DNA from: UBA7803 sp041395905
GTDB lineage: Bacteria; Pseudomonadota; Gammaproteobacteria; Pseudomonadales; Azotimanducaceae
DNA: 64,000 nt
NCBI GenBank assembly: GCA_041395905.1
Contig: JAWKZP010000018.1
Location: forward strand, 1 to 64,000
Reading direction: 5' to 3'
Shown here: positions 8,834 to 17,146 of the stretch, one piece after another
How positions within the stretch are numbered: position 1 is the stretch's first letter
Layout: each line of letters opens with the position of its first letter
Notes under the pieces: model-generated
What the model saw: the letters and a program-made list of their open reading frames with translations, nothing else
Told to the model about the DNA's origin: nothing
Database searches by the model: none
Translations under genes and position numbers: made by a program

Positions 8834-9835
8834 TTAGTTGAACGCCTCCGCCAGCAGCTGGTAGCAGCGCACCCGCTGCGCAAACTCGTGGGTTATCGAC
8901 ACCACCGAGAGCTCGGTGGCGCAAACGGAAGCCGCGAGCTCACGAAGCTGAGTAGCCACCCGTTCCTTCGTGCCGAGTATCTGGTGTTTACGGCGGCCGT
9001 CGATGCGCGCGCGCTCCTCCGCCGTCAGCTGGACCGCGGCCGCCTCCGCGACCGACGGAAACGGCAGAAACTCCCCCCGCTCGACGCGGATGCGCCACAG
9101 ATCGCGGCAGGCCGCCAGCCGTTCCGCCTCATCATCGCTATCGGCACAGAGTACGAATACGCCCAGGTTGATGCGCGGCTCGGGATTTTCCGGCGATGGC
9201 CGGAACCGTTCCCGGTACGTGCTGCACGCTCGCTGCAGGTGATCCGGGTTGATGAAATGGGCGTAGGAGAACGGCAGCCCGAAATGCGCCGCGATGCGCG
9301 CGCCATCCTCCGAGGAGCCGAGCATCCACAACTCGGGCGGGCGCTCGAGCGAGGGAGTCGCAACCACGCGTGCAAGCGCCTCGGTGAGGGGGGTTTCGTC
9401 GGTCAACCAGGCGCGCAGGTCTGCAATCTTCGCCGGAAAGTACTCGATGCCGACCTGATTGCCATAGGCGAGCGCTGCCGCGGTGAGACCATCGCTGCCC
9501 GGCGCCCGGCCGATGCCCAGGTCAATGCGTCCCGGGTGCAGGGCTTGCAGCAGCTTGAAGGTTTCCGCGACCTTGTACGGGCTGTAGTGCATGAGCATCA
9601 CACCGCCGGAGCCGACCCGGATTCGACTGGTCGCGCCGGCGATGTGGCCGATGAGAATCTCCGGCGCGCAGCCGGCGAAGCTGTTGGACCCGTGATGCTC
9701 GGCTACCCAGTAGCGGTGGTAGCCGAGCGATTCGGTGATCTGGGCCAGGCGCACCGAGTCCTGCAATGCCTGCCGGGCCGTCGATCCGCTGGGGATCGGC
9801 GACTGGTCGAGCACGTTGAGAACGAGGTCGCTCAC
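8834..9835 (-). CDS. LLM-class flavin-dependent oxidoreductase (MsnO8-like luciferase family)
   Basis: 333 residues from GTG 9835. A bacterial luciferase-like TIM barrel is shown by LNVLDQSPIP at the N-terminus, YHRYWVAEHHGSNSFAG, IRVGSGGVMLMHYSPYKVAETF and GRIDLGIGRAPG. These use reduced FMN or F420 for mono-oxygenation or hydride transfer. The start codon lies 1 bp after the stop of the upstream acyl-CoA dehydrogenase, so the two are cotranscribed and probably translationally coupled. The longer open frame to 10036 only runs antisense to conserved dehydrogenase sequence and is rejected. Convergent with the MFS gene. Confidence 0.9.
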   Translation of the reverse strand: MSDLVLNVLDQSPIPSGSTARQALQDSVRLAQITESLGYHRYWVAEHHGSNSFAGCAPEILIGHIAGATSRIRVGSGGVMLMHYSPYKVAETFKLLQALHPGRIDLGIGRAPGSDGLTAAALAYGNQVGIEYFPAKIADLRAWLTDETPLTEALARVVATPSLERPPELWMLGSSEDGARIAAHFGLPFSYAHFINPDHLQRACSTYRERFRPSPENPEPRINLGVFVLCADSDDEAERLAACRDLWRIRVERGEFLPFPSVAEAAAVQLTAEERARIDGRRKHQILGTKERVATQLRELAASVCATELSVVSITHEFAQRVRCYQLLAEAFN

Positions 9836-9836
9836 G

Positions 9837-11486
9837 TCACAGCCCCGCGGCGCGCGCCTGCTCGACCAGGGCTTTACCGACCACCCGGATGGCCAGCGTC
9901 TCCTCGGCACCTTCGAAGATCGATAGCACCCGCGCGTCGGCGAAGTAACGGCTGACGGCCGATTCCTCCGCGTAGCCCATCCCGCCGTGAATCTGCAGGG
10001 CCTCGCGGCAGACCCATTCCGCCGCCTTGCAGGCAAACAGCTTCACCAGACTCGCCTCCATCTGCCCGCGGTTGTCGTCCATGAGGCGTGCAACGGCGTA
10101 CGTGAAGTGCCGGCAGGCATTGAGTTGAGCCGCCATCCTTGCGTACTTCGCCAGCGTCAGGGGGAACTCCGCCACCGGCCGCCCAAACACCCTGCGATCG
10201 GCCCCGTAGCGCAGCGCCGCCTCCATCGCCGCCTGCATGAGCCCGCAGGCCCGCGCAGCCGTCTGCAGCCTTCCGCCCATGAAGCCGCGCATGGTGTAGT
10301 AGAAGCCCTTGCCCTGCCCCGCGTCCTCGCCTACGAGCGCATCCGCCGGCACGAAGAAGTCGTCGTAGAACATTTCGTAGGAGTGCATGCCACGGTAGCC
10401 CAGAGTGGCGATGGCGCGCCCTGTGACCATGCCCCCGCCTTCCTGGCGATACTCGAAGTCGTGGCCGTCGCTGGTTGGCTTCTCGACGATAAAAAGCGAC
10501 AGTCCCTTGTGCGGGGGCCTGATCTCGACATCGGTGCGAGCGAGAACCAGAATCGCGCCGGCTTTCCCGGCAAAGGTGCACCAGGTCTTGCCCCCATTGA
10601 GCAGCCAGCCACCTTCGGTACGCGTTGCCTTCAACGCCACGGAAGCCACGTCCGAACCGGTGTTCGGTTCTGTCACAGAGATGGCACAAAGCGTCTCGCC
10701 AGAGGCGAGCGCCGGTAGCCAGCGCAGCTTCTGGGCTTCGGTGCCTCCTTCGAGCAGAGCGCGGGCCATGAACTCCGGGCGCGTGATCAGGCTGCCCGCG
10801 GCCCCCAGCGAACCACGCGACAGCTCTTCGGTGACGACCACCATGCCCAGGCTGTCCTCGAAGTTGTCTGGCTTCAGGCCGCCATAGCGCTGCGGTACCG
10901 ACAGTCCGAAGCAACCCATCTGCTTCAGCGGGGTCAGGATTTCATCTGGAATCATGCTGTCGGTGCGGTGAATGTGCTCCGCACGCGGCATCACTACGTC
11001 GTCGGCGAAGGCGCGGAAGGTCTCACGCATCATCGACTTTTCTTCGTCCAGACCTACCACGGGCAGATCGCCGCTGCGCTCGAGGATTCGAAGTCCCAGC
11101 GTTTGTAAGCTTCCAGGAGAGAGCGACTCCGCGACGACGCTCTGCCAGTCAGCTGGGAAGTCTTCAGTCCGCAATCCGATTGCGGGCGCGCGTAACTGCA
11201 AACGCTGAATGGTGTTCGCCACGGCCTCTGCGGCGAAGGTCTGCGCAAGAGCTTCCAGAAGCTCGCGGTCTGGCCCCGTGGCGCCCGAAAGCGCAGAAAA
11301 ACCCGCCGCGGCGGCCTCGACTTCGGCAGTCGCAAAAGCGAGCTCGTAGAGCTCGATCTGCTCGCCATCGAGGTCGCCCGACAGGCCGCTCGCAGCAGTC
11401 TTCAGAAGTTGCTGCGTGCAATCGAGCAGACCCTGCAGTCGTCCGCCAGCCGATGTCGCGGCCATCGATGATTCCACCATCTGCAA
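9837..11486 (-). CDS. Acyl-CoA dehydrogenase, long form with extra N-terminal helical region
   Basis: 549 residues. The first 150 residues are an Ala/Glu-rich helical extension absent from ordinary acyl-CoA dehydrogenases, the rest a complete enzyme: MRETFRAFADDVVMPRAEHI, ISVTEPNTGSDVASVALKAT in the middle domain, GGRLQTAARACGLMQAA, and the C-terminal QIHGGMGYAEESAVSRYFADAR with ILSIFEGAEE-like FAD contacts. Related extended enzymes are found in short-chain and branched acyl-CoA pathways. Several starts are possible (11486, 11480, or ATG 11465 with GGTGGA about 8 bases upstream). It is followed directly by the flavin oxidoreductase gene. Confidence 0.92.
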   Translation of the reverse strand: MQMVESSMAATSAGGRLQGLLDCTQQLLKTAASGLSGDLDGEQIELYELAFATAEVEAAAAGFSALSGATGPDRELLEALAQTFAAEAVANTIQRLQLRAPAIGLRTEDFPADWQSVVAESLSPGSLQTLGLRILERSGDLPVVGLDEEKSMMRETFRAFADDVVMPRAEHIHRTDSMIPDEILTPLKQMGCFGLSVPQRYGGLKPDNFEDSLGMVVVTEELSRGSLGAAGSLITRPEFMARALLEGGTEAQKLRWLPALASGETLCAISVTEPNTGSDVASVALKATRTEGGWLLNGGKTWCTFAGKAGAILVLARTDVEIRPPHKGLSLFIVEKPTSDGHDFEYRQEGGGMVTGRAIATLGYRGMHSYEMFYDDFFVPADALVGEDAGQGKGFYYTMRGFMGGRLQTAARACGLMQAAMEAALRYGADRRVFGRPVAEFPLTLAKYARMAAQLNACRHFTYAVARLMDDNRGQMEASLVKLFACKAAEWVCREALQIHGGMGYAEESAVSRYFADARVLSIFEGAEETLAIRVVGKALVEQARAAGL

Positions 11487-11570
11487 AGAGAGGGCGTATT
11501 AGATGTATACGCGCATCGCGGCGCAACCCGTGCCCCGAATCCCTATGCGTTTTCCTGGTCCGGAAACGAA

Positions 11571-11595
11571 AAAGCCCAGCACAAGGCTGGGCTTT
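11571..11595 (-). terminator. Rho-independent terminator of the PEP-CTERM gene
   Basis: Perfect 10-bp inverted repeat (11571-11580 with 11586-11595, AAAGCCCAGC / GCTGGGCTTT) with a 5-base loop. On the minus strand it runs into a T-rich tract (TTTTTCGTTT). It sits just past the stop of the PEP-CTERM gene at 11624 and separates it from the acyl-CoA dehydrogenase. Confidence 0.85.
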
Positions 11596-11623
11596 GGGAA
11601 ACAGCGCAGGATTACTGTGTCGG

Positions 11624-12258
11624 TCAGGTAGCCTGTTTGCGACGCATCAGCCCCAGCGCGAGCAGGCCGGCCCCAAGCAGCGCCAGCGAGCCGGGCTCCG
11701 GCACGGCAACCCGGTCAGCCAGCACGACGTTGTCGAGGAGCATGCCGATGTTGTCGCCGCCCGCGGCGCCAAAGCTGATCGAGATCACTGCGGGATTCCA
11801 GAGCGTACCGACGTCGAAGTCGAGGCTGAACGTCTGGAAGCCATCGTTCTGCGCGAGAGTAAACGGTTTGATTGGCGCCAGTGCCATCACCCATCATGAT
11901 CGCCACGTTCGCCGCAACCAGTTCCGCGGCGCTGCTGCGATGGTTGCCCGCCAGATCGAAAGACAGGGTGGCCGCCCCAGTCGCCAGGCTCTGGAGATGG
12001 CCCATGATGCCGGCATTCTGAGTCGAGCCATCGAGGTCCACGCGTCAGTCCGTTGCCGGGCAGAAAGTCGAAGAAACCGTTGCCGATGAGGTCCACCGTG
12101 CCGTCCAGCACGGTCCAATGGGCGAAGCTGTTGTAGTTCAGCGCGCCCACGCCGCCGTTCTCACCATCGAAATTGTCAGAAAAGATGATTGCCGCGTTGG
12201 CTGCGCCAGCGAGGCTGATCGCGGCGATTGCAACCATGGCTTTACTGAAGTACTTCAC
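11624..12258 (-). pseudogene. PEP-CTERM sorting-domain protein, broken by two frameshifts
   Basis: The start is GTG 12258 with AGGAG 7 bases upstream. The peptide begins VKYFSKAMVAIAAISLAGAANA, a signal peptide, then AIIFSDNFDGENGG. The frame shifts near 12045 (GNGL / VDLDGSTQNAGIMG) and again near 11860 (GANQTVY / LAQNDGFQTFSLDFD). The last frame ends VPEPGSLALLGAGLLALGLM plus RRKQAT, a textbook PEP-CTERM tail: PEP motif, membrane segment, Arg cluster. Each shift is explained by one extra base, and conserved sequence continues in the new frame, so sequencing error is at least as likely as decay. An exosortase would process the protein for surface or exopolysaccharide association. Its sigma-54 promoter and terminator are intact. 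Confidence 0.85.
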
Positions 12259-12322
12259 GTCGACTCTCCTGCATCCGCTGAAGCCGGGCGGCCCCATGCA
12301 TTGTGTTGTCCACTGAGAATGA

Positions 12323-12338
12323 TGCACACCGCGTGCCA
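12323..12338 (-). promoter_or_regulatory. Sigma-54 (-24/-12) promoter of the PEP-CTERM gene
   Basis: On the minus strand: TGGCACG, four bases, GTGCA. GG and GC are separated by exactly 10 bases, as required for RpoN, and the consensus is TGGCACG-N4-TTGCW. The predicted transcript starts near 12312, giving a leader of about 54 bases. The same element precedes the second PEP-CTERM gene at 27393-27408. Confidence 0.85.
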
Positions 12339-12355
12339 GAATCTTTCTGGTTCTA

Positions 12356-12368
12356 TTTCAACGAGTTA
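12356..12368 (-). promoter_or_regulatory. IHF-like site between enhancer and sigma-54 promoter
   Basis: TTTCAA CGAG TTA matches the IHF consensus WATCAANNNNTTR with one mismatch. A similar site occurs at 27426-27438, at the same distance from its own sigma-54 promoter. IHF bends DNA between enhancer-bound activators and RNA polymerase at many sigma-54 promoters. Confidence 0.45.
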
Positions 12369-12387
12369 GAACAGGCGAAAGGGCGAG

Positions 12388-12406
12388 CTGTAAAATTTCC
12401 CTACAG
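12388..12406. promoter_or_regulatory. Upstream activator site 1 (palindrome CTGTA-N9-TACAG)
   Basis: Perfect 5-bp inverted repeat with a 9-base spacer (AAATTTCCC), centred 60 bp upstream of the -24 GG. It matches the position and inner sequence (AATTTCC) of a site upstream of the second PEP-CTERM gene. It is probably bound by the sigma-54 activator of PEP-CTERM genes (PrsR in other bacteria). Confidence 0.65.
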
Positions 12407-12429
12407 ACGCCCCGCAGACGGTGAAAACA

Positions 12430-12448
12430 GTGTCAAGTTCGCTGACAC
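12430..12448. promoter_or_regulatory. Upstream activator site 2 (palindrome GTGTC-N9-GACAC)
   Basis: Perfect 5-bp inverted repeat with a 9-base spacer, centred 42 bp (four helical turns) beyond site 1 and 102 bp from the -24 GG. It has the same spacer length as site 1 and a related arm sequence. Confidence 0.65.
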
Positions 12449-12475
12449 CAGAGCCCGGCGACGCCCGAGATCACG

Positions 12476-13678
12476 TCAGCCGTGGGCCCCGATGATGCAC
12501 ACCGCGGCCACGTTTCGACATTCGCGAGCCGCCCAGGTTGTGGGTCATGCCGATGGACGGGTTCGCCAGCTGTTCGTCCCCGCCCGGCCCTGCAGCTGCA
12601 GGTACATCTCATAGAGCATGCGGATGCCCGACGCGCCGATGGGATGCCCGAAGCACTTGAGCCTTGCCGTCGATCTGGCAGGGAATCCCGCTGTCGGCAT
12701 CGTAGAAGCGTCCATCACGTCCTTGATGGCACCGCCTTCGGGGACAGCTGCAGGTCCTCCATGGTCACGAGTTCCGTGATCGAGAAGCAGTCGTGACATT
12801 CGAACATGCTCACCTGGTCCCGCGGCTTGTCGATGCCAGCCTCTTTGTAAAGCTTCTGCTTGGCCGCGATGCGCGCGGTATGGAAGTAGCTGCCGTCCCA
12901 GGAGTTGTGCCCGGACTCGGAACCGTTGGACAGCGCCAGCTGCAGGGCTTTGACCGTGACGATGTTGGCCTTGCCCAGGCGCTTGGCGATCTCCGGGTGG
13001 TGACGATGGCGGCCGCGGCACCATCGGAGACGCCACAGCAGTCGAACAGACCAAGCGGCTCGGCAATGAGCGGCGCGTTGATGGCCTGATCTTCGGTGAT
13101 CTCTTTCGCAGGTGCGCCTTTGGGGGTTCTAGCACCGTTGGCGTGGCTCTTTACCGAAATGTGGGCGATGGCGCGCTTTCAGGTCTTCGCGCTGCACCTT
13201 ATGCTTGGCGCGGTAGGCGCTGGCCAGCTGCGCGAAGTTGCCCGGCGCTGAGCCGTTGTCGCCCACTGGGGGTTCAGCGTGCTGCCGAGGCTGCCCGGCA
13301 GGCCGCCGTAGCCCGTGTCCTTGAGCTTCGACGCCCACTGCCAGCGCAATGTCGCAGGCGCCGGAGGCCACCGCGTACACGGCGCCGCGGAACGCCTCGG
13401 AGCCGGAGGCGCAGAAGTCTTCGACCCGCGTGACGGCGATGTTGGGCAGGCGCAGTGAAATGGAGAGCGGCAGCCCGCCCTTGCCCACGTTGATCTCTTC
13501 GAAGTGCGTGGAGAACCAGGCCGCGTCGATCTCTGCTCATGTCGACGCCCGCGTCGGCGATGCCGGCCTCGGTGAACGCCTCCACCATCAGCTCCTCGGC
13601 GCCGCAATCCCAGCGCTCGCCGAACTTGGAGCAACCCATGCCCAGAATGGCGACCTTGTCCTTGATACCCGATGCCAT
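12476..13678 (-). pseudogene. Thiolase (acetyl-CoA acetyltransferase, SCP2-like), broken by about ten small indels
   Basis: The N-terminus MASGIKDKVAILGMGCSKFGER is clear at 13678. Conserved thiolase sequence then continues across all three minus-strand frames: INVGKGG...VEDFCASGSEAF (catalytic Cys), LKDTGYGGLPGSLGSTLNP, NAPLIAEPLGLFDCCGVSDG, FECHDCFSITELVTMEDLQ, CFGHPIGASGIRMLYEMYLQ, GMTHNLGGS, and a final IIGAHG with stop at 12476. Shifts fall near 13538, 13327, 13265, 13180, 13010, 12737, 12707, 12665, 12578 and 12520; most are one base gained or lost, often in C or G runs. Catalytic residues survive and no substitution-type stops are seen, which argues for sequence error. It follows the KAS-like/DUF35 gene and probably forms a functional pair with it. 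Confidence 0.85.
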
Positions 13679-13680
13679 AG

Positions 13681-15159
13681 CTAAACCCTCACTTTGGACC
13701 TGAGTTTTCGGCGCGAACAGGACACGCTTTCCAGAAATACTGCACGAACCCTGGAATCATCCTTCGACTTGATCCGGAACATCATGCGCACCGGCATGCC
13801 GACCTCGATGTCGCCCACATTAACATCGGTGAAGTCGGTCATAAACCGGCCTCCGTTCTCGAACGTGATCATGCCGTAGTGGGACGGCGGATCCGCCGTG
13901 TAGGTCAGATAGTCGGCCGACCAGGTCAGAATGGATGCCTTCTCCTCGCGGAACGGGTACGGCTCCTGGGAGTTCACCGCCCGGCACTGGGGGTTCACGC
14001 AGATATCCGCGCGCGGAAACTGCAGGGTGCCGCACTGGGTGCAACGCCCGCCCACCAGCCCCGTGAGCATGTCGCGCTTGCGGTAGGTGACGGTGAGCGC
14101 CGTTTTGTAGTCGTCGCGCTCGGCGCGCATGCCCTTTTCCAGGGTGATCAGGTCGTTGAACGCCAGGTATTTCTGATAGTTGCTCTCTTCCTGACGGTTC
14201 TCGAGGGCTGCCACCACCCCGCACTCCGGCTTGAAGCTCGACAGTCGATCGGTGGCCTTCAGCACGAGGGCGTCGCAGCCCTGACCGAAGCTCACCACCA
14301 GCACGTGATCACCGGGCTGCACCCGGGTTTCCAGGGCATGCAGCAGCATCACCAGCGGGTGCGCGGTCCCGGTTTCACCGAGCACACCGTCGAGGTTGCC
14401 GCAGACGGCTTCGCGGGCGATGCCGCACTGGCGGGCGATGCCCTCTACCGCCCGGCCGATGGTGCTCGGCATCACGAAGTGCGCCACGTCGCCGGATTTC
14501 AGGCCCGCATTGTCCAGAGCCCTGGCGACCACCGGCGGCACGATCCTGGCCAGCCCCTCGTCACGGATCCAGCGCTCCTCCCAGGTGTAGTCGAACTCCT
14601 CAGTGGCGGCGCGGAAGTGATCCACGAAGTCCACAGTTGCGCTCTGGGCGGCCACGAAATCCAGCAGAGTGTCGCGCTTGCCCACCGCCACGGCAGCGGC
14701 GCCGTCACCGTAGGCGAGTTCTCCCGCGCTCGCCGCCTTGGTGCGGCGCTTGTCGCTGGCCGCCACCAGGGCCTCGTCATAGAGGCCGCCGGCCACGGCC
14801 CCGAACGCCTGCAGCAGCGCGCCGGTGGCAGCCTTCTGGCTCGCTCCGACATCCAGGGACGCGATCTCTTCGGAAAGTCCCAGCGCCGTGGCCACGATGC
14901 CGGCATTCTGGCGATCGGCGAACGGCGCGCTGGTACTGGCAAAGTAGACGGCACCGGGCGCCGCCTCGCGGCTGTTCAGGCAGGCGCGCCCCGCCTCCAC
15001 CGCCATGGTGACGGCATCCTCGTCCCAGTTGCACATCGAGCGCTCGCCTTTGGCCTTGCCGGCGAGACCCGGATCCGCCCATACGTGCGCGTCGACGATG
15101 GCCTTGCGCTGCAGGCGCAGCCGCGGCACGTACGCGCCGAAAGCGGTAATTCCTACCAT
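13681..15159 (-). CDS. HMG-CoA synthase/KAS III-like protein fused to a DUF35 zinc-ribbon OB-fold domain
   Basis: Residues 1-330 have a thiolase-fold (HMGCS/KAS III) pattern beginning GITAFGAYVPRLRL. Around residue 105, where the family nucleophile Cys sits, the sequence is LDVGASQKAATGALLQ, with no Cys. Residues about 360-470 are a DUF35 module: zinc ribbon CTQC...CVNPQC, then an OB-fold. The last 25 residues look out of frame; a shift near 13757 restores YFWKACPVRAENSGPK and moves the stop to 13689. Such proteins form complexes with SCP2-type thiolases, and a thiolase gene lies just downstream. The role is probably acyl-CoA condensation or cleavage; the substrate is unknown. Confidence 0.85.
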   Translation of the reverse strand: MVGITAFGAYVPRLRLQRKAIVDAHVWADPGLAGKAKGERSMCNWDEDAVTMAVEAGRACLNSREAAPGAVYFASTSAPFADRQNAGIVATALGLSEEIASLDVGASQKAATGALLQAFGAVAGGLYDEALVAASDKRRTKAASAGELAYGDGAAAVAVGKRDTLLDFVAAQSATVDFVDHFRAATEEFDYTWEERWIRDEGLARIVPPVVARALDNAGLKSGDVAHFVMPSTIGRAVEGIARQCGIAREAVCGNLDGVLGETGTAHPLVMLLHALETRVQPGDHVLVVSFGQGCDALVLKATDRLSSFKPECGVVAALENRQEESNYQKYLAFNDLITLEKGMRAERDDYKTALTVTYRKRDMLTGLVGGRCTQCGTLQFPRADICVNPQCRAVNSQEPYPFREEKASILTWSADYLTYTADPPSHYGMITFENGGRFMTDFTDVNVGDIEVGMPVRMMFRIKSKDDSRVRAVFLESVSCSRRKLRSKVRV

Positions 15160-15240
15160 GTTTCGCTCCTATCCCCCTGAAGGCCATTCACTTTGCCGAC
15201 ACAAATAGAACGCGCCGATGCGCGTAGAATGCGCCGGATT

Positions 15241-16146
15241 ATGTCAGGCTCACCGACAAACCCAAAGCACGAGGGCACGCGCCTCAACGCGCTGTCGTTC
15301 GACGTGGAAGACTATTTCCAGGTCTCTGCGTTCGCGGACGTGGTGGATCGCACGCGCTGGAGCGAGCATCCGCTGCGCGTGGGAGCGAACACACGCAGGC
15401 TCCTGGAAATTCTTGCTGAACGCGACGTCAAGGCCACTTTCTACGTGCTGGGATGGGTAGCCGAGCGCGTGCCGGAGCTCGTTCGCGAGATTGCCGCAGC
15501 GGGGCACGAGGTAGCGTCCCACGGCTACAGCCATCAACTCATCTACCGCCAGAGCCCGCAGGTATTCCGGGAGGAGACCCGGCGCAGCAAGGGCGTGCTG
15601 GAGCACCTGATCCAGCAGCCGGTCTCGTCTTACCGGGCAGCCAGCTACTCCATCACCAGGGGCTCGCTGTGGGCGCTCGACATCCTTTACGAAGAGGGGT
15701 TCACCCAGGACTCGAGCATCTTCCCCATACGCCACGATCGCTACGGGCTCATGGGTGGTCCCCTGCAGCCGCACTATCTGGAGCTGCGCAATGGAGGACG
15801 CCTGCTCGAGTTCCCGATCTCCACGCTGCGGATCCACGGGGTGTCATTGCCCGTGTCCGGCGGCGGCTACTTCCGCCTGTATCCGTACGCGCTGAGCCGG
15901 CTGCTCGCGCGCCGAGTGAACGCCGACAACCGGCCCTTCGTGTTCTATCTGCATCCCTGGGAGGTGGATCCCGACCAGCCGCGTGTGGACGTGGGGGTGT
16001 TTACCCGGTTCCGTCACTACAACAATCTGGATCGCTGCCGCAGCCGCCTGGAACGGCTGCTGCGCGACTTCCGCTTCGGCACCGTGAGCCAATCGGTTGC
16101 CGCCAACTATCCGGACGCCGCGGCGCTGCCAGTACACCGTTACTGA
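15241..16146 (+). CDS. Polysaccharide deacetylase, XrtA/PEP-CTERM locus type
   Basis: About 301 residues from ATG 15241; the frame is open from 15193, so an earlier start is possible. The NodB-fold motif LSFDVEDYFQVSAFADVV at the N-terminus is the hallmark of the deacetylases found in exosortase A loci. The metal-binding HEVASHGYSHQLIY, the arginine motif SYRAASYSI, and the C-terminal FVFYLHPWEVDPDQPR are also present. It would remove N- or O-acetyl groups from the exopolysaccharide. It stands alone, 9 kb from the other exopolysaccharide genes and on the opposite strand, divergent from the KAS-like gene. Confidence 0.92.
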   Translation: MSGSPTNPKHEGTRLNALSFDVEDYFQVSAFADVVDRTRWSEHPLRVGANTRRLLEILAERDVKATFYVLGWVAERVPELVREIAAAGHEVASHGYSHQLIYRQSPQVFREETRRSKGVLEHLIQQPVSSYRAASYSITRGSLWALDILYEEGFTQDSSIFPIRHDRYGLMGGPLQPHYLELRNGGRLLEFPISTLRIHGVSLPVSGGGYFRLYPYALSRLLARRVNADNRPFVFYLHPWEVDPDQPRVDVGVFTRFRHYNNLDRCRSRLERLLRDFRFGTVSQSVAANYPDAAALPVHRY

Positions 16147-16225
16147 GCCTTTTCGGGCATCCGCAGTGTTCCCCTGCCGACGGCTTGCATAAAATGCGCA
16201 GCTTTGCGGCAGAACCGGTATCGGC

Positions 16226-17113
16226 ATGCAACCCAACATCGAAGCCCCACGCGACTACTTCATGGACCTGCAGGACCGCATCGTCGGCACGCTCGAGGCA
16301 CTCGACGGCAAGACCCGGTTTCTGCGTGAGGAGATCCCCGGCCCGAAAGGGGCGCTCTCCCGCCCGCGGGTGCTCGAAGACGGCGGCGAGATAGAAAAAG
16401 CCGCAGTGCAGTTCACCCACAGCGTCGGCGATTCGTTGCCGCCCGCTGCCACCGAGCGCAACCCGCATCTGGCCGGCCATGGGTTTCAGGCCACCGCCAT
16501 CTCGCTGATCGTGCACCCGCGCAATCCGTACGTGCCCACCACCCACGCCAACCTGCGCTTCTTCATCGTCGAGGCGGATGAGCCGGTGTGGTACTTCGGC
16601 GGCGGCTTCGACCTGACGCCCTATTACGGGTTCGAAGAGGACGCGGTGCACTGGCACGGCCAGGCAAAGGCAGCAGCCGGCGCCCAGTATGCAGCGATGA
16701 AGCAGGCCTGCGACGAGTACTTCTATCTGCATCACCGGCAGGAGTGCCGCGGCATCGGCGGACTGTTCTTCGATGACTGGTCGGCCGGCGGGTTCGAGGC
16801 GAGCTTCGCACTCACCCGGGCCATCGGCGATCACTTCCTGCCCGCCTACGAGCCGATTTTCCGCAGGCGCATGACGACGGCCTACGGCGAGCGCGAGCGG
16901 GACTGGCAGCTCTATCGACGCGGCCGCTACGCCGAGTTCAATCTGGCCATCGACCGCGGCACCAAATACGGCCTGCAGAGCGGCCGCCGGGTGGAATCGG
17001 TGCTGGCTTCCCTGCCGCCGCTGGTGAAGTGGAAATACAACTACCAGCCCGAGGCTGGCACCGAAGAAGCCCGTTTACTTACCGATTTTCTGTCCCCGAA
17101 AGCCTGGGTCTAG
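16226..17113 (+). CDS. hemF: Oxygen-dependent coproporphyrinogen III oxidase
   Basis: 295 residues, the usual length. It converts coproporphyrinogen III to protoporphyrinogen IX in haem synthesis, in the cytoplasm, using O2. The family signature is clear: PTTHANLRFF, WYFGGGFDLTPYY, the conserved histidines of HWHGQAKAA, FFDDW, RRGRYAEFNLAIDRGTKYGLQSG and RVESVLASLPP. The ATG start and C-terminus PKAWV agree with other HemF proteins. A DnaA-box-like array begins 2 bp after the stop. Confidence 0.97.
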   Translation: MQPNIEAPRDYFMDLQDRIVGTLEALDGKTRFLREEIPGPKGALSRPRVLEDGGEIEKAAVQFTHSVGDSLPPAATERNPHLAGHGFQATAISLIVHPRNPYVPTTHANLRFFIVEADEPVWYFGGGFDLTPYYGFEEDAVHWHGQAKAAAGAQYAAMKQACDEYFYLHHRQECRGIGGLFFDDWSAGGFEASFALTRAIGDHFLPAYEPIFRRRMTTAYGERERDWQLYRRGRYAEFNLAIDRGTKYGLQSGRRVESVLASLPPLVKWKYNYQPEAGTEEARLLTDFLSPKAWV

Positions 17114-17114
17114 C

Positions 17115-17146
17115 TGTGGATAACTCTGGGGATTATTTTTGGATAG
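17115..17146 (-). promoter_or_regulatory. DnaA-box-like array and AT-rich intergenic segment downstream of hemF
   Basis: 17115-17123 is a perfect consensus DnaA box (TTATCCACA on the minus strand). Two weaker look-alikes follow in the same orientation at 17127-17135 and 17138-17146, about one helical turn apart. The next 100 bases are strikingly AT-rich for this genome (17180-17260), with another partial box near 17236. It could be an origin element, a DnaA titration or regulatory site, or chance. No dnaA, dnaN or mnmG gene is present here. The whole 17114-17304 gap contains no gene. Confidence 0.4.
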
